From positions 127,035 through 191,034 of the forward strand of contig JARGFT010000001.1 of NCBI GenBank assembly GCA_029210645.1: a stretch of DNA of 64,000 bases, in the 5' to 3' direction. A program made the translations under genes and the position numbers. Shown here piece by piece: positions 9,547 through 17,071 of the stretch (positions within the stretch are counted from its first letter, which is position 1; each line of letters opens with the position of its first letter). Origin of the DNA: Anaerosomatales bacterium. GTDB taxonomy: Bacteria > Actinomycetota > Coriobacteriia > Anaerosomatales > SLCP01. A model generated the notes under the pieces. It was given only the letters and a program-made list of their open reading frames with translations, made no database searches and was not told where the DNA came from.

Positions 9547-11193
9547 CTACCTCACCCCCATCGGCTTCGTGTAGACAGTTGCTTCCTTGCCGGTTGTCGG
9601 TTCAATCACGTGAACCGCGCACCCTACTCAAGGATCGAAGCTGCGTGCGATACGCGCGGCTTCAAGCGGCCGCTCGACTTCGATAATCGGCGTACCGACA
9701 AGCGCCTCCTCCATCGGGCCACGAACGCCCCCGTCGTCGCGGGACGAGCAGTCCCAGGTCGAAGGGGTGATGACCTGATAGCGAGCGATCTTGCCGCCCT
9801 GGATGTCGATGAAGTGTCCGAGTGCGCCACGCGGTGCCTCCCAGAGGCCAGCACCCATGCCTTCGTCCACGTCGTGGGGCTCGAAGAACTTCGAGTCTCC
9901 ACCAGCGACGGCCCCGATGAGCTCGTTGACCCACTCGAGCGACCAGTCAGAGACGACCTTCGTCTCGAGATTGCGGGCCGCGATACGGCCGAGCAGAGAG
10001 ACGAGGACCTCCGGACGGCCGGCGGCACCGAGTGCTTCCAGTGCTCCGTTCACGAGGTTCTGGACAGGCTGCACGCCACGCAGGTAGGCGACGAGCATAC
10101 GCGAAAGAGGACCTGCCTCCATCGGTGCGCCGTCGTAGCGGGGCGCCTTGACCCATGAGTACTGGGCGTCGACGTTGTATTCTGAGAAGTTCGCATCCGC
10201 TTCGCCTGCAGAGGGGTGGAGTCCGGTTGCCGAGTCGTACCAGGACCTCTGAACGTCCTCGGTAAGGACCGAGGCGTCTGCATCGGCGACGGTGAGACCC
10301 TGCGCGACTTTGATAACGCCTGCAGGCATGTAGCGGTTGTTGGCCTCGAAGGACTCGTCATTGAACACGCCCCATGCGAGGAAGTTGCCGTGTCCTCCGC
10401 CGTACTCCAGCGCGCCTGCGTAAAACGGCGCGATGGCAAGCGTATCCGGGATCATGGTGTTGGTGACCCACTCGTTGAGCTTGACGAAGCGGAACAGGAT
10501 GTCATCCAGCTTCTGCTCGGTGGGCATGAACGTCGTGCCACCCGGGAGTGAGGTCATGAAGTGCGGGAACTTTCCGCCCATGATCGCGATGATCTCGGCT
10601 GCGACAGCCTGCATCTCGAGCGCCTCGAGGTAGTGGGCGACTCCGATGAGGTGCAGCTCGGCGGGCATGTCCTCGGCATACGCCGGGTGACCGAACCAAC
10701 CGTTGGTGAAGATGGACAGCTGGCCGTTGTCCACGAAGGCCTGGAGCCGCTTGGCAACCGCACCGAAGTCGGAAACGCCGGTGCCGGCAGCCTGCGCGAG
10801 CGCGTAGGTGTCGGCGATATCGGCCGACAGCGCCTTGACGGGATCCACGTAGTCCAGCGCAGCCAGTGTGTAGAACCACAGGATGTGGCTGTGGATGTAC
10901 TGGGCGGCCTCGATGAGGTTGCGGACGATACGGGCGTTGTTGGGGATGGTGATGCCGAGCGCGTCCTCGGTAGAGGCGGTCGACGCGTGCCCATGCGAGA
11001 TCGGGCAGACGCCGCAGATGCGCTGTACCACGTAGAACGCATCGGAGGGACGGCGGTCGAGGAGGATCTTCTCCATGCCCCGGTACAATCCGCCTGAAAC
11101 CCAGGCGTCGGTTACGACGCCGTTATTGACCTCGACCTCGACACGAAGATGTCCTTCGATCCGGGTCAACGGGTCGACAACTGAGCGAGCCAC
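9547..11193 (-). CDS. [NiFeSe] hydrogenase large subunit with predicted selenocysteine at residue 522
   Basis: Catalytic subunit for H2 oxidation. The N-terminal motif RICGVCPISHG gives two metal ligands, Cys60 and Cys63. A conventional reading stops at TGA (9628-9630) right after SFDP, losing the essential C-terminal DPCxxCxxH motif. Reading TGA as selenocysteine gives DP-U-VGCAVHVIEP, a perfect L2 motif with Sec522 and Cys525. The frame then runs 27 more codons to a TAG touching the cytochrome b start. Selenocysteine at the first Cys of this motif is the hallmark of [NiFeSe] hydrogenases. His528 would be the protease cut site, releasing a 20-residue tail. The start is GTG at 11193, sharing one base with the small-subunit stop (TAGTG), with GGGAGG upstream. 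A nonsense mutation is the alternative, but the intact downstream motif argues against it. Confidence 0.88.
9598..9617 (-). promoter_or_regulatory. Candidate bacterial SECIS hairpin in the hydrogenase large-subunit mRNA
   Basis: Just downstream of the in-frame TGA (10 nt after it, on the minus strand) the mRNA can form a perfect 7-bp stem, CGGTTCA with TGAACCG. It closes a six-base loop CGTGAT with G in the second position. Bacterial SECIS elements sit directly after the UGA, with an apical loop roughly 16-37 nt away and a G among the first two loop bases; this hairpin fits both. The stem lies within codons of the L2 motif, as SECIS elements in bacteria do. No folding energy was computed. Confidence 0.65.
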
Positions 11194-12359
11194 TATTTAC
11201 CGCCTCCCTTCTGCATCCGCTTCCTATCGTGTGCCTTCATCTCCTCGTAGGGAGCACCGCCGTCCATGCGACCGGAGGCCTTCATCCCGACCGCGTGCAG
11301 GCCGAGACCCAGCGCCGCGACACCGGCGACCACACCCGCGACGACGCCGGGCTGGGTGTTGCCGACGCCGGGCAGCGGCAGATCGCGGTGACGGTTGAGG
11401 AAGGGAGCGCCCACGTCGACCCAGTCGAGACTGCCGCACCCGATGCAGGGAGCACCGGACTCGACACACCAGCTCGTTCGGCGGTTCCAGCGGACGATCG
11501 GGCAGTTGGTGTAGGTCTGTGGTCCCTTGCAGCCGACCTTGTACAGGCAGTAGCCGAGGGCCTCTTCCTCAGTACCGAACTCGTTGACGAAGTTGCCATT
11601 CTCGAAGTGGCCGCGGCGCGGGCAGTTATCGTGAATGGTCTGCCCGAAGATGTACTTGGGACGTCCCCAGTCATCGAGCTTGTCCAGGATCGCGCCGCTC
11701 TCCAGCGAGCCGAGGAGCAGCACGTCGACGACGATCGCAACCAGCCACTCGGGGTTGACCGGGCAGGTGGGCAGGTTGACGACGGGGGTGGTGATGCCCT
11801 TTCCCTCGAGGTAGGGCTTCACGCCGGTCGCGTCGGCGGGGTTGGGGTTCGCCATGACGAATCCGCCGTCGACCGCACAGGAGCCCACCGCGACGATAGC
11901 CGCAGCGTTCGGTGCAGCGTGATCGAGCTCCTCGAGCCCGGTCTTGCCGCCGATCCGCAGCGCGTTGCCATCAAAGCCCTGCATGACCGAGCCCTCGTAG
12001 ATCAGTATGTAGCCGGGCTCTTCGAAGACGGCCTCTGCCGCAGCGAGTGCATCTTCGCCCATCGCCATGGAGAGCGTCTCCATGAAGTCGATCGAGAGCA
12101 GATCGAGCACGATGGTCGCCACGTCGGGCGTGTCCACCTGCGCGATCGACTCCGTGCAGCCGGTACACGCGCCGCCGTTAAGCCAGACAGCCGGCTTAAG
12201 CTTCGCGCCGTGGTTCACGGCCGCCGCGATCTGCGGGACGAACGACTCGGACAGTCCCAGCAGCGCCGCGATCGAGCCGCAGTACTTGAGGAAATCGCGA
12301 CGCGACACGCCTCTCGCAGCGAGTAGGTCGTATATTGCGCCGTGGTCCTCATGCGCCAT
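11193..12359 (-). CDS. [NiFe]-family hydrogenase small subunit, Tat-exported and membrane-anchored
   Basis: Carries the Fe-S relay between the active site and cytochrome b, on the outer face of the membrane. The 388-residue protein has a twin-arginine signal (SRRDFLK, Arg20-Arg21). The proximal-cluster motif is WLNGGACTGCTES, and NLPTCPVNP lies downstream of it. The remaining clusters use HDNCPRRGHF, GYCLYKVGCKG, NCPIVRWN and SGAPCIGCG. A C-terminal hydrophobic helix near residue 350 anchors it. The ATG at 12359 has AAGGAGG 8 nt upstream; an in-frame ATG 45 nt earlier has none. This is the first gene of the operon, and the organisation fits a group 1 respiratory uptake enzyme. Confidence 0.94.
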   Translation of the reverse strand: MAHEDHGAIYDLLAARGVSRRDFLKYCGSIAALLGLSESFVPQIAAAVNHGAKLKPAVWLNGGACTGCTESIAQVDTPDVATIVLDLLSIDFMETLSMAMGEDALAAAEAVFEEPGYILIYEGSVMQGFDGNALRIGGKTGLEELDHAAPNAAAIVAVGSCAVDGGFVMANPNPADATGVKPYLEGKGITTPVVNLPTCPVNPEWLVAIVVDVLLLGSLESGAILDKLDDWGRPKYIFGQTIHDNCPRRGHFENGNFVNEFGTEEEALGYCLYKVGCKGPQTYTNCPIVRWNRRTSWCVESGAPCIGCGSLDWVDVGAPFLNRHRDLPLPGVGNTQPGVVAGVVAGVAALGLGLHAVGMKASGRMDGGAPYEEMKAHDRKRMQKGGGK

Positions 12360-12893
12360 GCCATACACCTCCTTGTTCGAATACAGACGTTGTATGCGCA
12401 CCATTCCGCAGAGTGCGGGCCGGTGCTTCGGTCAGGTACCCACGATGATCACGGTGTCGTCAGCGCAAACCCCCCTTCCCGTGAACAACTGGATCGTCCT
12501 TGGTGCCTCTGCTTCCGCACAGCGTGCTCGACCGGAACGGGCCGACGCTGCAAAGGCCGATAGGAGAGGGGAGCGCCAGCGGTCTCCCGGAGAACGCCCG
12601 TGAGCCGGCGTCATGTGAAGTGGAGCACAAACATGCGTCCCGGACACACGGTCCGAGCCGATCTCAGAGGTTCACATCGAGAAACCGCGCAAGGGTACCG
12701 GCACCCCCTCGGTAAGGAGGACTATCTGTGCGGTCGACCTCGGCCCGCACATCCCCCAGGCAGGAAGCGTGCGAGCACCTTCACGAATCATTGCCATTCT
12801 AACCCTTCATCATGGTTTGCGCTAAGAATCTCGACGAAGTTGGGAATGACGTAGACAGAAGGTATCGAGCGGACAGAGAGTGGAGTGGCTGAC
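12360..12893. other. Gene-free intergenic region with the hydrogenase promoter
   Basis: About 530 nt between the divergent hydrogenase operon (minus) and a small plus-strand gene. Short frames here have no family resemblance and no good ribosome sites. The region must hold the hydrogenase promoter, but I could not assign a clear -35/-10 pair or an Fnr-type site. Several short G/C-rich stems can be drawn between about 12540 and 12770, without matching any riboswitch or structured RNA that I recognise. Confidence 0.5.
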
Positions 12894-13094
12894 ATGCCGG
12901 ACCTACCGCGCGATGACGACCGCAGAACCTCCCTCGGCAACGCTCCCGACACGCCGTTGGAAGGCGAGGACGAGGAGAGCTTCAGGGAGCGATGCGACAC
13001 CGACCTGGCGTCGATGTCGCCCCGGGAGACCGCGGACTGCGCCGGAGCTGACCTCGCCGAGCTCTACGAGAACGAGGAGGATGGCGGGTCGTAG
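12894..13094 (+). CDS. Small acidic hypothetical protein
   Basis: A 66-residue, strongly acidic protein rich in Asp, Glu and Arg, with two Cys (about residues 34 and 49) and no membrane segment. I do not recognise a family. The ATG at 12894 has GGAG 8 nt upstream (12882-12885). A GTG nine bases earlier overlaps that site and is less likely. Codon third positions are rich in G and C, as in neighbouring genes, which supports coding. It is followed after about 60 nt by the DUF2249 gene on the same strand and may be co-transcribed with it. Confidence 0.5.
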   Translation: MPDLPRDDDRRTSLGNAPDTPLEGEDEESFRERCDTDLASMSPRETADCAGADLAELYENEEDGGS

Positions 13095-13156
13095 TGTTGA
13101 ACCAATGAGGTGACCGCGGGCGTGGGTGCCCCGGCGGATCTCGAAGGGGGTGAGAG

Positions 13157-13417
13157 GTGGCCAGCACTTCACAAGGGGTCGTTCTGGACGTTCGCGGGTG
13201 TAATCCCGATATCAGGAAGCCCCTGATCTTTTGCGTCATCGACAAGATGCTCGAGGTCGACGCCGGCGACAGCCTGCTCGTCGTCACTGACTACGATCCT
13301 TCCGGAATCGGCTACCAGCTCGACCTGCGCAAGGAGACCCGTGGCAAGTTCGAGTACTTCTTCGACCAGCGCCTGGACGGCGCGTGGGTCGCGCTGATCA
13401 GGCGTAAGGCCTTCTAG
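13157..13417 (+). CDS. DUF2249 domain protein
   Basis: The 86-residue protein matches the DUF2249 fold, a small alpha/beta domain related to TusA-like proteins. It shows LDVRGCNPDIRKPLIF near the N-terminus, then a Gly-Asp turn and VVTDYDPSGIGYQLDL. The C-terminal part (GAWVALIRRKAF) is also typical. Its cellular role is unknown; relatives often neighbour nitrogen-oxide or heme-related genes. The start is GTG at 13157 behind an AAGGGGG ribosome site. Cys15 sits where TusA-like proteins have their motif, but no sulfur-transfer function is shown. Confidence 0.8.
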   Translation: MASTSQGVVLDVRGCNPDIRKPLIFCVIDKMLEVDAGDSLLVVTDYDPSGIGYQLDLRKETRGKFEYFFDQRLDGAWVALIRRKAF

Positions 13418-13424
13418 CGAGCGC

Positions 13425-14129
13425 TCACCACTCGCTCACGAGGCGCGGCAGGTCGCGAGCGAGCAACTCGAGGTCTCCGCGGAGATCGGCCCCGGCATCC
13501 GTGTCGGGGCCGACGTAGTAGGTTCGCATACCGGTTGTCGCTGCGGGGAGGTCCAGCGCTGCGTCGTCGCCGACCATGAGACAGCGGTCAGGTGCGACTC
13601 CGATGCGTTCCGCCGTCTCCAGAAAGTATTCTGACAGTGGCTTGCACGAGTGCATCGTCTCGTACGACGTGACGACGTCCACTGGCAGGTCGTCTACGCC
13701 GGCCCACGCCATGCGGTGTCTCACCGCGGCAAGCGGGAAGATGGGGTTGGTCGCGACCGCGACCTTGAGTCCGAGGTCCATCGCTCTTTCGATCGCCTCT
13801 CGCGCTCCCGGCACCGGCCCGAAACCGTCGCCGAGCAGTGGGAACTCCTCGGCGTAGAATCGGTCGAACAGCTCCCGGTGCTTCCCGATGTCTATGCCGG
13901 TCGACGCTTTGAACTCGGCAGTGAAGACCTGCTGGTTCGTGTGACCGGGGTGGGGAAGCATCATCGCGTGTGTGGAGAGGTTCAGCGCGTGCATCGCATG
14001 ACCGAGCGCTTCCGGACCGCTTGTCAGGGGCTCCATCGCACGGGCCAAGGCAGCGAAGTAGCGCTCGACGAACGCCCCGATATCGATGTCGAGGAGGGTG
14101 CCATCGAGATCGAAGAGTACTCCCTGCAC
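13425..14129 (-). CDS. HAD-superfamily phosphatase
   Basis: Haloacid-dehalogenase-type hydrolase of 234 residues. Motif I is DLDGT (nucleophile Asp7, acid Asp9), motif II is in VATNP, motif III Lys is in SCKPL, and motif IV is GDDAALD. A helical cap domain lies between motifs I and II. The substrate is unknown; it resembles phosphoglycolate phosphatase and nucleotidase-like members. I chose the GTG at 14129 because AAGGAG lies 6 nt upstream. An ATG five codons earlier has no ribosome site, and longer starts run into a palindromic promoter region. It is convergent with the DUF2249 gene (7 nt gap). Confidence 0.85.
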   Translation of the reverse strand: MQGVLFDLDGTLLDIDIGAFVERYFAALARAMEPLTSGPEALGHAMHALNLSTHAMMLPHPGHTNQQVFTAEFKASTGIDIGKHRELFDRFYAEEFPLLGDGFGPVPGAREAIERAMDLGLKVAVATNPIFPLAAVRHRMAWAGVDDLPVDVVTSYETMHSCKPLSEYFLETAERIGVAPDRCLMVGDDAALDLPAATTGMRTYYVGPDTDAGADLRGDLELLARDLPRLVSEW

Positions 14130-14190
14130 GTGGTGCTCCTTCATCCGGCAGTGGCATACGGGCGCCATGGTATCACGGGCCAGCCATTGA

Positions 14191-14217
14191 CCGAGCATAC
14201 CTGGGGGGTATGCTCGG
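14191..14217. promoter_or_regulatory. Perfect 11-bp inverted repeat, CsoR-like operator candidate 1
   Basis: CCGAGCATACC and GGTATGCTCGG flank a five-base TGGGG spacer. The core ATACC-TGGGG-GGTAT resembles the G-rich pseudo-palindromes bound by CsoR/RcnR-family repressors. It lies between divergent genes, about 90 nt before the FAD oxidoreductase start, and is not followed by a T-run. An operator is therefore more likely than a terminator. Confidence 0.5.
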
Positions 14218-14228
14218 AGCGTCCACAC

Positions 14229-14244
14229 ATACCCATAAGGGTAT
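14229..14244. promoter_or_regulatory. Second palindrome ATACCC-N4-GGGTAT, CsoR-like operator candidate 2
   Basis: A perfect six-base inverted repeat with ATAA between the arms, 12 bp from the larger repeat and sharing its ATACC/GGTAT core. Two related sites in tandem just upstream of one gene suggest cooperative repressor binding. No CsoR-like regulator gene is present in the window. Confidence 0.45.
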
Positions 14245-14304
14245 CGAAGTAGAGTCATGCGTGAAGTGGGTCACAAGGACCCCGGTCGAGAAGGAGCGAT
14301 CTTG

Positions 14305-15618
14305 ATGGCGCCAGTCAGTCAGCATGTGAGGGAGTCCCTGCAGGAGATCTTCGGCGATCGGGTGCGAACCGATCGAGTCGAGCGGAAAATGTACTCGTTC
14401 GACATCGGGACGATGCCCCGGCTGGTGAAGCCGGTGGTACCAGCGGGCCTGGCAGGTGCGGCAGTGCGCCCTCAGAGCGAGGCCGAGGTGGTCGCGCTGC
14501 TCGAACTCGCTTCACGCTTGAGCGTCGCCGTGGTGCCCCGTGGCTGGGCAACCTCCGGCTACGGCGGAGTCCTGCCGCGCGCGGGCGCCGTTGTTGCCGA
14601 CATGTCCGGTATGAACCGGATCCTCGCGCTCGACCACGCGAACATGACCGTGACCGTTGAACCCTCGGCTATCTGGCAGGACATCGACCGGGAGCTTGCC
14701 AAGGACGGTCTGACCCTGCGGCTCTATCCCTCGTCGACACCGAGCTCGGGAGCGGCGGGGTGGCTTGCGCAGGGCGGCGCCGGCTTCGGGTCGTTCGAGT
14801 ACGGCACCTTCAAGGAGAATGTCGTTTCTGCACGGGTGGTGCTTCCCGGTGGACAGGTCCGCGAGTTTGCCGGCAGTGACCTTGAGCGCTACGTCGCGGA
14901 CGCAGAGGGCATCACCGGGGTCATCACCCAGCTCACGTTCCGGATCCGGGCTCTCGAGCCCGAGGTCCACCACCTCTTCGCCTTTCCGGATGCACGCTCG
15001 CTGGCCATGATGCTCGCGGACGTGTCGCGTGCCGAACTCCCGCTATGGTCGGTGACCTTCCTCAATCCGGCGTCTGTCTCGCTCAAGAAGCAGCTTCCTC
15101 ACCGCCACGGGCATCCCTACGAAGAGGCGCATCCGCACGTGGAGCCCCAGCTCCCCGAATCGTATCTGGCTGTCGTGGCCTACCCGGAATCGCGCATGCC
15201 CGAGATCGACGAACGCCTCGAGGAGATTGTGCGGATACACGGGGGTATCGATTTGGGCCCGGAGGCTGCCGAGCACGAATGGGAGATGCGCTTCTCACCG
15301 ATACGGCTGAAGCGCATCGGCCCCTCGCTCGTGCCGACGGAGGTCGTGGTCCCGCTTGAGTCACTGGCTGACGTGCTGGCTGAGATCGACGCCCGGATCC
15401 GTCAGCCGTTCATCCTCGAGGGGATGCATGCGAAGGGCGACCGGATCGTCCTGCTCGGATTCATCCCTCATGACGAGCGCTTGTTCGCGTTCAATCTGGC
15501 CTTCGCGCTCTCGCTCTCGGTGATCCGGATCGCCAAGCAGCACGGGGGCTCAGCGTACTCGACCGGGCTGTACTTCCGGCGCGAGGCGCAGAGCGTTCTC
15601 GGTCCGGAGAGGGTCTAG
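14305..15618 (+). CDS. FAD-binding oxidase (GlcD/LldE-type PCMH domain), apparently truncated
   Basis: A 437-residue flavoprotein. The FAD-binding PCMH domain covers about residues 42-215, with PRGWATSGYGG and AAGWLAQGGAGFGSFEYG as flavin-contact regions. A C-terminal FAD-oxidase cap follows, as in glycolate oxidase GlcD and D-lactate dehydrogenases. The ATG at 14305 has AAGGAG 8 nt upstream. The frame ends at TAG after LGPERV. Beyond that stop the same frame continues ALSAFKAEVDP, which is the conserved end of this domain in relatives, so the stop looks premature. The substrate is unknown; an alpha-hydroxy acid is plausible. The next gene is its Fe-S partner. Confidence 0.85.
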   Translation: MAPVSQHVRESLQEIFGDRVRTDRVERKMYSFDIGTMPRLVKPVVPAGLAGAAVRPQSEAEVVALLELASRLSVAVVPRGWATSGYGGVLPRAGAVVADMSGMNRILALDHANMTVTVEPSAIWQDIDRELAKDGLTLRLYPSSTPSSGAAGWLAQGGAGFGSFEYGTFKENVVSARVVLPGGQVREFAGSDLERYVADAEGITGVITQLTFRIRALEPEVHHLFAFPDARSLAMMLADVSRAELPLWSVTFLNPASVSLKKQLPHRHGHPYEEAHPHVEPQLPESYLAVVAYPESRMPEIDERLEEIVRIHGGIDLGPEAAEHEWEMRFSPIRLKRIGPSLVPTEVVVPLESLADVLAEIDARIRQPFILEGMHAKGDRIVLLGFIPHDERLFAFNLAFALSLSVIRIAKQHGGSAYSTGLYFRREAQSVLGPERV

Positions 15619-15682
15619 GCACTGTCGGCTTTCAAAGCCGAGGTGGATCCGCGAGCTGCAGCTTCCGATCGAGCACAACTGG
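15616..15682 (+). other. Junction with premature stop and missing Fe-S domain
   Basis: After the TAG at 15616-15618 the FAD frame still encodes ALSAFKAEVDPR up to about 15654. In the frame one base later, RELQLPIEHNWMEMRGKL leads straight into the Fe-S protein. In fused relatives, a segment with two CxxCxxCxxxCP clusters normally sits between these two sequences; none is present here. The junction therefore looks like a stop mutation plus an internal deletion or frameshift, or an assembly error. Confidence 0.55.
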
Positions 15683-17026
15683 ATGGAGATGCGCGGCAAG
15701 CTCGTCCACGAACAGAAGGTCGGGACATTTCCGCCATTCGAGATGATGGCGGCCTCCCTGCGCGGCGAGAACGACATCTGGGCCGGGAAACGGGAGAACC
15801 GCGCGAACTGGGTGCCCGAGGATATCAAGCCCAAACTCAAGGAGAGCGGCGAGCTGATGTACTTCGCGGGCTGCACGGCAAGCTACGTCGAACACGACGT
15901 TGCCGAGGCGAGCGTGCGCCTTCTCACCGACGCTGGCTACGACATCTCCTACATGGGCACCGACGAGGCGTGCTGCGGCATTCCGATGAAGGTCGCCGGC
16001 AAGTGGGACGTCTTCGAGGAGATCTACGAGCACAACACCTCCGAAGCCCGAAAGCGTGGCGCGAAGACGATCGTCACGTCCTGTCCGGCATGCGCGCTCG
16101 TGTGGAAGGAGCTCTACGCCAACCTCGCCGCCGAGCGCGGAGATGCCTACGAGTTCGAGGTGAAGCACTACTCGGAGCTGGTGAGCGAAGCGCTCGCTGA
16201 CGGGCGGCTCGAACTCGCAAATCCGGTCGGGGGCCGCATCACCTTCCACGACTCGTGCCATGCAGGGCGCGCTCAGGGGCTCTACGATCCGCCTCGCGAC
16301 ATGCTCAAGGCGATTCCGGGCGTCGACTACGTCGAGATGGAGCACAACCGCGAAGAGGGCTACTACTGCGGCTCGGTGCTGACGCTCGTCGGCGAGATCG
16401 AGGTCGCTCCCGTGCTCGGAAAGCAGCGGCTGCAGGAGGCTGTCGACGTCGAGGCGGACACGGTGGTCGCACTCTGTCCCTGCTGTCAGGTCCAGTTGCG
16501 CGACAGCAACATCAAGAACGACCTCGGCCTGAAGATCGACGACCTGTCCCGTGTGGTGGCCCAGGCCGCCGGTTACGACATCCCCGAGACGACCGAGCGA
16601 GCGATGTACTACTGGGGATACTTCGACAAGTTCATCATCCTCATGCAGCCCGAGAACATGGCGGCGCTCATGGAGCGCATCTTCCCGCAGATGATGGATG
16701 CGATGCCGGCGGGCATGAAGCCGATGATGCTCGGCATGGGCCGGATACCCGGAGGCCCGAAGCTCATGGAGAAGATGATGCCGCTGATGTTCCCGTTGCT
16801 GGTGGACGGCATCATGAAGAAGGTCATGCCCGACCTGATCGCCGCGGTCCAGGAGTACATCGGTCCCATGCCCGATGACATGGAGGAGCTCGTGCCCGAC
16901 CTGCTGCCTCGCACGATGGAATCGCTGATGCCGACCTACCTGCCCGAGCTCATACCGCACCTAACGCCGCGGCTGATCGAGTGCATACGTCAGGGCTGTC
17001 GCGAGGAGGAGCTCGCGGCGTCGTAG
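15683..17026 (+). CDS. HdrD/GlcF-like (Fe-S)-binding protein, N-terminal ferredoxin module absent
   Basis: The 447-residue protein has two cysteine-rich CCG-type domains. The first spans FAGC...DEACCGIP around residues 59-104. The second spans the DSCH segment and EGYYCGS, ending in CPCCQ. Such domains bind the catalytic or relay cluster in heterodisulfide reductase HdrD and glycolate oxidase GlcF. The 2[4Fe-4S] ferredoxin module that normally precedes them is missing. The last ~120 residues are unusually rich in Met and Pro, with repeated MPxLxP-like units. The ATG at 15683 is the first in this frame, but homology seems to begin upstream (ELQLPIEHNW), so the true start is uncertain. It presumably worked with the FAD protein upstream. 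Confidence 0.75.
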   Translation: MEMRGKLVHEQKVGTFPPFEMMAASLRGENDIWAGKRENRANWVPEDIKPKLKESGELMYFAGCTASYVEHDVAEASVRLLTDAGYDISYMGTDEACCGIPMKVAGKWDVFEEIYEHNTSEARKRGAKTIVTSCPACALVWKELYANLAAERGDAYEFEVKHYSELVSEALADGRLELANPVGGRITFHDSCHAGRAQGLYDPPRDMLKAIPGVDYVEMEHNREEGYYCGSVLTLVGEIEVAPVLGKQRLQEAVDVEADTVVALCPCCQVQLRDSNIKNDLGLKIDDLSRVVAQAAGYDIPETTERAMYYWGYFDKFIILMQPENMAALMERIFPQMMDAMPAGMKPMMLGMGRIPGGPKLMEKMMPLMFPLLVDGIMKKVMPDLIAAVQEYIGPMPDDMEELVPDLLPRTMESLMPTYLPELIPHLTPRLIECIRQGCREEELAAS

Positions 17027-17071
17027 GAGCCGCCTCTCAAGCGCCACCGTGCCAGCGCCGATAGTCATCAC

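Noticed and set aside
9628-9630. TGA in the hydrogenase large subunit as an ordinary stop
   Set aside because: It would remove the two C-terminal metal ligands and the protease site, though these are perfectly encoded just downstream, up to the start of the next gene.
12440-12780. Possible structured RNA (SRP, riboswitch) between hydrogenase and the small gene
   Set aside because: I compared it by eye with SRP RNA, cobalamin and glycine riboswitch consensus parts and found no match; short GC-rich stems are expected at this base composition.
12600-12854. An 84-codon frame in the large intergenic region
   Set aside because: No ribosome site, unusual composition (many His, Pro, Arg), no relatives that I recognise.
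15616-15618. TAG as pyrrolysine
   Set aside because: TAG ends many other genes here, no Pyl machinery is seen, and the sequence after it also needs a frame change, which fits gene damage better.
15632-16960. A 442-codon minus-strand frame opposite the Fe-S protein
   Set aside because: Shadow of the Met-rich codons; the product is His/Arg-rich low-complexity sequence.
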